Of a stretch of 12,743 bases of DNA, positions 7,524 through 12,743 are shown piece after piece. Position numbers and translations under genes: made by a program. The stretch comes from an uncultured Oscillospiraceae bacterium. Its GTDB lineage: Bacteria; Bacillota; Clostridia; Oscillospirales; Oscillospiraceae. Below the pieces are notes generated by a model. The model worked only from the letters and a program-made list of their open reading frames with translations, did not search any database and was not told the origin of the DNA. Every line of letters begins with the position of its first letter. The first letter of the stretch is position 1. Location: positions 1-12,743 of the forward strand of contig CATZRD010000053.1 of assembly GCA_958423465.1 (NCBI GenBank), written 5' to 3'.

Positions 7524-9113
7524 TTAGAAGGTGAAGTCCCAAGCCAGAATATGGTCATCGCAACTGGGGGTGTACTGAATGCCGGCGCGCACGCCGAAGA
7601 TATTGTGCTTGAAGAACAGGGGGATGTAGGCGGCCTCGTCCCGGGCGATCTGATCCACCTGCTCCACCAGCGCTGCACGCTTGGCCTGATCGGGCTCAAC
7701 AGATGCCTGATCCAGCAGCGCATCCACCTCGGCATTGCTGTAATGGCCCCGGTTGCCTTCGCCCATGCCGGGCTTGCCGTCGTAGGTATAGAGCATATCG
7801 TTGAAGATGACCATGCCCTCGCCGGAGCTGTCGCCCCAGCCCGCCATGAAGAAGGAGGACTGGAGGTTCTCTGCGCTTGTCTTCTCATAGAAGGAGGCGC
7901 GAGGCAGCAGGTTCACCTCGGCCTTGATGCCCACCTTCTCCAGATAGCTGGCAATGGCCTGAGACACCTGATCGGCGTTCACGTCACTGTCGTTGCGGGC
8001 ATCGATGCGGAGATAGAAGCCATCGGGATAGCCAGCCTCCGCCAAAAGCTGCTTGGCAAGCTCGGGATCGTAGGCGGGACGCTCTGCGTCGGCATTATAT
8101 CCCACACAGATGCTGGGCATATAGGAGTTGGCCACGGTGGCGTAGCCGTTCATGACGGTATCGACGATCGTCTGAATGTCAATGGCGTGGTAAATGGCCT
8201 GACGAACCTTCACATTGAGGAGCGGGTTGGGATCGTCGGTGCCGGCAGAGCCATGCTCATTGAGCTGATCAAAGCCCATGTAGTTGCAGGACAGGCTGGG
8301 ATTGGTAATGACCTGGACGTTGGGGTCGTTCTTCAGGCGGTTCACGTCCATCACAGGGATGTTGGAGATAAAGTCCACCTCTCCGTTGATGAGAGCGGTG
8401 GTGCGGGTAGCTGCATTGGCGATCACGCGGAACTCCACGGTCTCTGCATCAGGCAGCTCGCCCCAATACTCGTTGTTGCGGACCAGCTTGATATAGGATT
8501 CCTTTACATGCTCCACCAGACGATACCGGCCGGTACCCACGGGGTTCGCGGCGATCTCCTCGCTGGTAAGTCCCTCACAGGTCTCCTTGTCAAGCATCAT
8601 GATATGGACCAGGCTGCCGTCAAACACGGGATAGGGGATCTTGGTCACCAGCTGCACGGTGTAATCATCCACCTTCTTGACCTCCTGAAGACGCATGAGG
8701 TACACGCCCATCTCCAGAGTAGGATCGTTGAGGATGCGCTCAAAGCTGAAGACCACGTCATCGGCATTGAAGTCGTTTCCGTTGGAGAACTTCACGCCAT
8801 GGCGGAGCTTGAACTCCCACGTCACGCCGTCATCCAGAACAGTCCAGCTCTCTGCCAGACCGGGCTTCCTGCTCAGATCTGGATTATAGTCCACCAGAGC
8901 GTCGTACAGGTGAGACGCCATCTGCATCTCGATGCCGCTGTCCTTTACCGCGGGGTCCAGCGAGACAACATCATTCAGCACCGCGATGGTCAGGCTCTTT
9001 TTGCCGTCATCAGAGGGGTTGCTCTGCTGCGATTTGTCTGCCCCACAGCCGGTCAAGGCCACCGAGAGACACAGAGCTACGGACAGGAACATTGCGATGG
9101 TTCTCTTTTTCAT
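7524..9113 (-). CDS. Peptide-binding lipoprotein of an ABC importer (solute-binding family 5, OppA/DppA type)
   Basis: The extracellular receptor that captures the peptide and hands it to the permeases. 529 residues, normal for the family. The N-terminus is a lipoprotein signal: KKR, a hydrophobic core, then the lipobox LTGC with lipidated Cys23, followed by a polar Ser/Asp/Lys linker. The mature part has family-5 hallmarks: SLDPAVKDSGIEMQ near the start, the segment WEFKLRHGVKFSNGNDFNADD, then VGTGRYRL and later VRQAIYHAID. The ATG at 9113 has AAGGAGA seven bases upstream. It sits 55 bases after the beta-lyase gene with no promoter seen between, and leads directly into the permease genes. 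Family 5 also includes nickel- and opine-type receptors, so peptide as ligand is the likeliest but not the only reading. Confidence 0.94.
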   Translation of the reverse strand: MKKRTIAMFLSVALCLSVALTGCGADKSQQSNPSDDGKKSLTIAVLNDVVSLDPAVKDSGIEMQMASHLYDALVDYNPDLSRKPGLAESWTVLDDGVTWEFKLRHGVKFSNGNDFNADDVVFSFERILNDPTLEMGVYLMRLQEVKKVDDYTVQLVTKIPYPVFDGSLVHIMMLDKETCEGLTSEEIAANPVGTGRYRLVEHVKESYIKLVRNNEYWGELPDAETVEFRVIANAATRTTALINGEVDFISNIPVMDVNRLKNDPNVQVITNPSLSCNYMGFDQLNEHGSAGTDDPNPLLNVKVRQAIYHAIDIQTIVDTVMNGYATVANSYMPSICVGYNADAERPAYDPELAKQLLAEAGYPDGFYLRIDARNDSDVNADQVSQAIASYLEKVGIKAEVNLLPRASFYEKTSAENLQSSFFMAGWGDSSGEGMVIFNDMLYTYDGKPGMGEGNRGHYSNAEVDALLDQASVEPDQAKRAALVEQVDQIARDEAAYIPLFFKHNIFGVRAGIQYTPSCDDHILAWDFTF

Positions 9114-9168
9114 AGCTGTTTCTCCTTTAAAAAATTTCTTATCTCACAAGGTGCGTCGTTTACAGGTA

Positions 9169-10353
9169 TCACTGAAGCGACAGACCGTTGATCGCCTTTT
9201 CCATCTGCTCCAGAGCCTTTGTCAGGGTACACCTGGGGCAGGCCACGTTCATGCGCAGGAAGGCCTCTCCCTGCTCGCCGAACTCATAGCCGGCGCAGAA
9301 CGCCACCTTGGCTTCGTTGATCATGAAGTGCTCCAGGGCCATGCCTCGGTAGGGCAGCTGGGAGCAGTCCAGCCAGACCAGATAGGTGCCCTCGGAGGGG
9401 ATCATGCGGATCTGAGGAATGCGCTCCCGCAGGAACTGCTCCAGATACGCCTTGTTGTCGGACACATAGGCGATGGCCTGATCCAGCCACTCCTCGCCGT
9501 CGTTGTAGGCGGCTATGAGGGCTGCCATGCCGAAGATGTTGTCCAGCCGTGTCTGGGCAATGGACATCTCCTCGTTGAACTTGCACCGCAGGTCGTCGTC
9601 TGCCAGCACGAGAGTGGCCATACCCAGTCCGCCCAGATTGAAGCCCTTGTTGGAGGAGTAGCAGACCATGGAATGGCGCAGTACCTCCTCGCCCAGCAGG
9701 CCAAAGGTGGTGTGAGGATGCTCCGGCGGCACGAAGTCGCAGTGGATCTCGTCCACCAGCATGAAGATGTTGTGCCGCAGACAGATCTCCGCCACGCCCT
9801 CCAGCTCCTGACGGGTCCATACCCGGCCGGTGGGGTTGTGGGGGCTGGAGAGCACCAGTACCTTCACGCCGGAGGCTGCCTTGGCCTCCATGTCGGCGAA
9901 GTCGAAGGTGTAGCGTCCATCCTTCCAGACCAGCGGCGTCTCTACCAGCTTCCGGCCGCCCCGGGTGACCATGTCAAACAGCGGGTCGTAGTTGGGCATG
10001 GGTACCATGACCCTGTCGCCGGGCTTGGTGAGGATGCGCAGCACCACGTTCATGGCGTAGATCACGCCGGGAGGTGCAAAGGCCAGATGCTCATAGTTGA
10101 CCTCAAAGCCGTGGCGCTTTTTCAGCCAGCCCATCACCGCGTCATAATAGGGCTGCTGGCGCACGCCGTAGCCGTAAACCGGGTGGGCGGCGCGCTTCTG
10201 TACGGCCTCTACGATGCAGGGGGCGCAGGCAAAATCCATGTCCGCCACCCACATGGGGATCACATCGTCCCGGCCGAAATAATCCATATCGCAGTCCCAC
10301 TTAAAGGAGAAGGTATTTCTGCGATTGATGGGGGTATCAAAATCGTATCTCAT
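9169..10353 (-). CDS. patB: MalY/PatB-family PLP-dependent C-S beta-lyase (class I/II aminotransferase fold)
   Basis: A 394-residue cytosolic PLP enzyme. MalY/PatB members split the C-S bond of cystathionine or cysteine S-conjugates, giving pyruvate, ammonia and a thiol. Visible features: MRYDFDTPINRRNTFSFKWD and the IPMWVADMDF segment at the N-terminus, both typical of the MalY/PatB group; PHNPTGR; VDEIHCDF with Asp201 (contact to the pyridine nitrogen); SSNKGFNLGGL with Lys236 as the Schiff-base lysine; and a C-terminal FLRMNVACP with the substrate-carboxylate Arg. The ATG at 10353 is chosen because it overlaps the nhaC stop as ATGA and gives the normal family N-terminus; a longer frame to 10386 lies wholly within nhaC. 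The symbol is by family resemblance; a plain aminotransferase activity is less likely but possible. Confidence 0.9.
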   Translation of the reverse strand: MRYDFDTPINRRNTFSFKWDCDMDYFGRDDVIPMWVADMDFACAPCIVEAVQKRAAHPVYGYGVRQQPYYDAVMGWLKKRHGFEVNYEHLAFAPPGVIYAMNVVLRILTKPGDRVMVPMPNYDPLFDMVTRGGRKLVETPLVWKDGRYTFDFADMEAKAASGVKVLVLSSPHNPTGRVWTRQELEGVAEICLRHNIFMLVDEIHCDFVPPEHPHTTFGLLGEEVLRHSMVCYSSNKGFNLGGLGMATLVLADDDLRCKFNEEMSIAQTRLDNIFGMAALIAAYNDGEEWLDQAIAYVSDNKAYLEQFLRERIPQIRMIPSEGTYLVWLDCSQLPYRGMALEHFMINEAKVAFCAGYEFGEQGEAFLRMNVACPRCTLTKALEQMEKAINGLSLQ

Positions 10354-11777
10354 GCAGCGCCACCAACCATTGCAACGACGACCCACAGAATCATGGACAC
10401 TACCGCCGCCAGCAGCGCATAGGGGAGCTGGGTGCGGACGTGGTCAATGTGGTCGCAGGCGGCGCCCAGAGAGGAGAGCACCGTGGTGTCGGAAACGGGG
10501 GAGCAATGATCGCCGAACAGACCGCCGCTGACAACGGCGCCCACAGCGGCGTAGACCAGCGTACCCAGCTGACCGCCGGTGAAGGAGTAAGCCATGGGAA
10601 CAGCGATGGGAATGCAGATGGCGAAGGTGCCCCAGGAGGAGCCAGTGAAGAAAGAGATCACGGCGCCCGCGATGAAGGTCACAGACAGGAACAGGGCGGG
10701 GGTCATCCAGCTCTCGCAGACACCCAGCAGGAAGTCGGCTGCGCCCATGGACTTGGTGATGGTGTTGATGCAGTAGGCCAGGGCCAGGATCAGCGTGGCG
10801 GACATGACACTCTTCATGCCCTGCACGGCGGTGTTCACCAGATCGGTCACGCTCTTGAACACCTTACGGATGCTCAGCTCAATGGCCATGTAGATCACGG
10901 TGATGATGAAGCACTCCAGGATCTTCACGCCGCCCTTGGCGATGTACGTCCAGATGGCGGTGGCTACCAGGATAAAGATGGGGACCAGGAAGTCCAGCAT
11001 GACGTTGGGCTTCACATCGCTGTCGTTGCCCTTCTGCAGCTCCTCCAGCTCGGTGCCCATCATGGGGACGGCGCCGTCACGCAGCAGCTTGCCGGTGGTG
11101 CGGGCGCGCTGCTCCGCCTTGCGCATAGGCCCGAAGTCGGGGAAGATCTCCAGTGCGGAGAGCAGCGTGATGAGCACCATCAGAATCGCGTAGAAGTTAA
11201 AGGGGATGGCGCTGATGTAGACGCTTACGCCCTGCTCATTGGATGTCACAGGGCCGCCCAGATCCGCCACCAGACCGGCCACGTAGGCGCCCCATGCCAT
11301 AAAGGGCATCAGGGTGCACACGGAGGCGCAGGTGGAGTCGAGGATAAAGGCCAGCTTCTCTCTGGGCACGCGCATCTCATCCGTCAGGGGACGCATGACC
11401 ACGCCGCGCAGCAGGGGGCTCATGTAGTCGTCGATGGTGAACAGACCGATGAACCAGGTGGCCAGCTTCACGCTGCGGGGGGATTTCACCTTTCCGGCGA
11501 TCATTTCCGCAAACGCCTTGACCACGCCTGCCTTCATGAAGAACGCGATCATAATGCCGATGAATACCTGGATCAGCAGGATCCAGATGAAGTCCTCGTT
11601 GCCCAGAGCCTCCTTCGCCAGAGCGGAGAAGCCGAAGGCGGGGTCATGCCCCAGCAGCAAAACGCCGGAGAGACAGCCCATGAACAGGGCAAAGACCGCG
11701 TCCTTCTTCCAAAATGCCAGCAGCAGGGTAAGCGCAAGGGGAATCAATGACAAGATACCGTAGTTTGCAGCTTCCAA
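10350..11777 (-). CDS. nhaC: NhaC-family Na+/H+ antiporter (ion-transporter superfamily member)
   Basis: A polytopic membrane carrier of 475 residues with about 11-12 hydrophobic helices and one long polar loop (about residues 218-258). The two conserved family segments are present: TGSSWGTFAICIPIAVP near residue 380 and GDHCSPVSDTTVLSS from Gly422. Family members exchange sodium for protons; some, such as MleN of Bacillus, also carry organic acids, so the true substrate is open. The start is a TTG at 11777 preceded at eight bases by AAGGAGGT, and no ATG or GTG competes with it. It is the promoter-proximal gene of the unit, and its stop overlaps the beta-lyase start by four bases, so the two are likely translated together, which suggests linked roles. 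Confidence 0.92.
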   Translation of the reverse strand: MEAANYGILSLIPLALTLLLAFWKKDAVFALFMGCLSGVLLLGHDPAFGFSALAKEALGNEDFIWILLIQVFIGIMIAFFMKAGVVKAFAEMIAGKVKSPRSVKLATWFIGLFTIDDYMSPLLRGVVMRPLTDEMRVPREKLAFILDSTCASVCTLMPFMAWGAYVAGLVADLGGPVTSNEQGVSVYISAIPFNFYAILMVLITLLSALEIFPDFGPMRKAEQRARTTGKLLRDGAVPMMGTELEELQKGNDSDVKPNVMLDFLVPIFILVATAIWTYIAKGGVKILECFIITVIYMAIELSIRKVFKSVTDLVNTAVQGMKSVMSATLILALAYCINTITKSMGAADFLLGVCESWMTPALFLSVTFIAGAVISFFTGSSWGTFAICIPIAVPMAYSFTGGQLGTLVYAAVGAVVSGGLFGDHCSPVSDTTVLSSLGAACDHIDHVRTQLPYALLAAVVSMILWVVVAMVGGAA

Positions 11778-11784
11778 TACAAAT

Positions 11785-11792
11785 ACCTCCTT
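11785..11792 (-). promoter_or_regulatory. Ribosome binding site fixing a TTG start for nhaC
   Basis: AAGGAGGT, an almost full match to the 16S rRNA tail, eight bases before the TTG at 11777. It is the main reason to accept TTG as the start. Confidence 0.85.
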
Positions 11793-11827
11793 AAGAATAG
11801 AATGCGGGGGTGACCTTGAGCCTCCCT

Positions 11828-11909
11828 TCTGATAACTTTGTTACATTTCTGATTATAATTTATCACACCGCCCTTGTCAATCCCGCATAAGTGCCAAGAA
11901 GTCTGATAA
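11828..11909. repeat. Three TCTGATAA-like boxes, candidate operator sites
   Basis: Read on the plus strand, TCTGATAA occurs at 11828-11835 and 11902-11909 and TCTGATTA at 11848-11855. Starts are 20 and 54 bases apart, near two and five helical turns. They flank or overlap the nhaC promoter: one just downstream of the expected transcription start, one over the -10, one upstream of the -35. They could bind the divergent regulator; this is inference, and the AT-rich setting makes chance similarity possible. Confidence 0.35.
11852..11880 (-). promoter_or_regulatory. Consensus sigma-A promoter of the nhaC-patB-opp unit
   Basis: On the minus strand a perfect -35 TTGACA (11880-11875) and a perfect -10 TATAAT (11857-11852) are separated by exactly 17 bases. 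Transcription would begin near 11845, leaving a leader of about 68 bases before the TTG start. A full consensus promoter would be very strong unless held down, so repression is expected. Confidence 0.9.
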
Positions 11910-12000
11910 ATTTTTGTCTAAATCGCTGTCCTGAAGGCTCTTTTCGCCTCGCCCTGCAAAAAAAAAGTTATATCCCCGCCGCTTTCCAGCATATTAGGTG

Positions 12001-12029
12001 TTGATTTATCCATTTATCTTTGATATACT
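12001..12029 (+). promoter_or_regulatory. Promoter of the divergent regulator gene
   Basis: TTGATT (12001-12006) and TATACT (12024-12029) are 17 bases apart, and a TG one base before the -10 (12021-12022) makes an extended -10. The expected start near 12036 gives a leader of about 60 bases. The 11778-12097 region between the two divergent genes contains this promoter, the nhaC promoter and an A9 run at 11958-11966; I see no RNA gene or riboswitch in it. Confidence 0.75.
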
Positions 12030-12097
12030 GATTTTCAGCAGCGCCATGTAACAGTTTTTTATCAGGCAAGGATTATTGTTGAGAAAGTAGGGATACA

Positions 12098-12743
12098 GTG
12101 AGCAACTACGCCAGTCTTGAGCGATACATTCCCTTGGTGAAATTCATGGGGGAGATCTGCGGGAAGAATTATGAGATCATCCTCCACGACGTTTCCACGC
12201 CGGAGCGCTCGGTGATTGCCGCCTGCAACGAGCATCTCAGCGGCCGCCGCGTGGGTGACCCCATGACGGAGTTGGCCAAGGAACTGCTGCGAACCGGAGC
12301 CTATAAGGAGCACGACTATGTGGCCAACTATGAGGGCCGTACCCGGGGAGGCAAGCGTTTTGTCTCTTCCACCTATTTCATTAAGGAAAAGAGCCAGTTG
12401 GTGGGACTGATTTGCGTGAACCACGATGTGGAGGATATTTTGGTGCTCTCGGAGCATCTCTCCAACCTGCTCCATTCCTTTTCTCTTCCGCAAGAGGAGG
12501 AGAGCTCCGCCTATACCGAAGACCTGGACGATTCCATCCCGGAGCTGTCCAGCAATCTGATCCACTCCACCATCCTCGGCTATGGTATTCCCTCCAATGC
12601 CATGCATACCGCCGACAAGCTGGAGATACTCCGCTCTCTGGAAGCGCAGGGGGTATTCCAGACCAAGGGCTCCGTCGGGCAGGTCGCCAGGGAGCTGCAC
12701 ATCTCCGAACCCACGGTCTACCGCTACCTGCGGCGTATCCGCA
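12098..12743 (+). CDS. YheO/DauR-type transcriptional regulator (PAS-like domain plus HTH), 3' end cut by window
   Basis: A DNA-binding regulator; 215 codons are open to the right edge. Residues about 8-125 match the YheO-like PAS domain: an opening YIPLVKFMGEICGKNYEIIL, followed by HDVS, and later LVGLICVNHDVEDI. After a polar linker rich in Glu, Asp and Ser comes a C-terminal helix-turn-helix: VGQVARELHISEPTVYRYLR around residues 192-213. Family members are about 210-240 residues, so little is missing. The GTG at 12098 is the first start after an in-frame stop at 12080, with only a weak AGGG ribosome site. DauR of Pseudomonas, a family member, represses an amino-acid catabolic operon. Divergent position over a shared control region suggests this protein controls the nhaC-patB-opp unit; the ligand is unknown. 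Confidence 0.88.
   Translation, partial: MSNYASLERYIPLVKFMGEICGKNYEIILHDVSTPERSVIAACNEHLSGRRVGDPMTELAKELLRTGAYKEHDYVANYEGRTRGGKRFVSSTYFIKEKSQLVGLICVNHDVEDILVLSEHLSNLLHSFSLPQEEESSAYTEDLDDSIPELSSNLIHSTILGYGIPSNAMHTADKLEILRSLEAQGVFQTKGSVGQVARELHISEPTVYRYLRRIR

Noticed and set aside
5309..9191. Two further long plus-strand open frames (5309-7120 and 7197-9191)
   Set aside because: Both are antisense to clear permease, ATPase and binding-protein genes and give low-complexity His/Arg/Gln-rich products without motifs.
10354..10386. Longer beta-lyase N-terminus starting at 10386
   Set aside because: The extra residues lie inside nhaC, look unlike the family and lack a ribosome site; the ATG at 10353 fits the family N-terminus and the ATGA overlap.
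8932..11750. Long plus-strand open frames (8932-10422 and 10440-11750)
   Set aside because: They mirror the beta-lyase and NhaC genes, whose motifs are unambiguous on the minus strand.
12028..12064. A T6 run with a CTGAT/ATCAG repeat, and an ATG-TAA minimal frame at 12046, in the regulator leader
   Set aside because: The stem is only five pairs around a long loop, and the two-codon frame has no ribosome site; neither can be called a terminator or leader peptide.
12062..12700. A 212-codon minus-strand frame at the right end
   Set aside because: It is the shadow of the YheO-type regulator on the plus strand, which has a proper promoter and an HTH domain.
1..12743. CRISPR arrays, insertion sequences, tRNA or rRNA genes
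   Set aside because: No regularly spaced repeats, transposase motifs, terminal inverted repeats or RNA-gene signatures were seen on either strand.

Overview
The window looks like a chromosomal segment of a Gram-positive, anaerobe-type Firmicute, most likely a gut Clostridium-class bacterium (Oscillospiraceae would fit). This rests on strong AGGAGG ribosome sites, GTG/TTG starts, a lipoprotein-anchored binding protein, a consensus sigma-A promoter, moderately high GC and the protein families present. Genus is inference only.

Layout: nine genes lie on the minus strand and are read from about 11.8 kb down to the left edge. In order they are an NhaC-family antiporter, a MalY/PatB-type PLP-dependent C-S beta-lyase, a lipoprotein peptide-binding protein, two permeases (OppB/C type), two ATPases (OppD/F type), an M17 leucyl aminopeptidase, and an S9 prolyl-oligopeptidase-type peptidase cut by the left edge. 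One gene reads right on the plus strand from 12098 and is cut by the right edge: a YheO/DauR-type PAS-HTH regulator. The two divergent units share a 320-bp control region holding a perfect TTGACA-17-TATAAT promoter for the minus-strand unit and a good extended -10 promoter for the regulator.

Junctions are tight: nhaC/lyase and pepA/S9 share ATGA overlaps, oppD/oppF overlap by 8 bases, and the opp genes are 6-12 bases apart. Two hairpins break the unit. One, without a U-tract, lies between the binding protein and oppB. The other, a textbook intrinsic terminator, lies between oppF and pepA.

How it may work together (inference): an ABC importer brings in peptides, two cytosolic peptidases trim them, and the beta-lyase splits a released cysteine or S-conjugate to pyruvate, ammonia and a thiol or sulfide, with the NhaC-type carrier handling ions or a product. 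The most unusual single observation is that the M17 enzyme keeps all five metal ligands and the catalytic Arg but has Gln (residue 264) where the family has its catalytic Lys.
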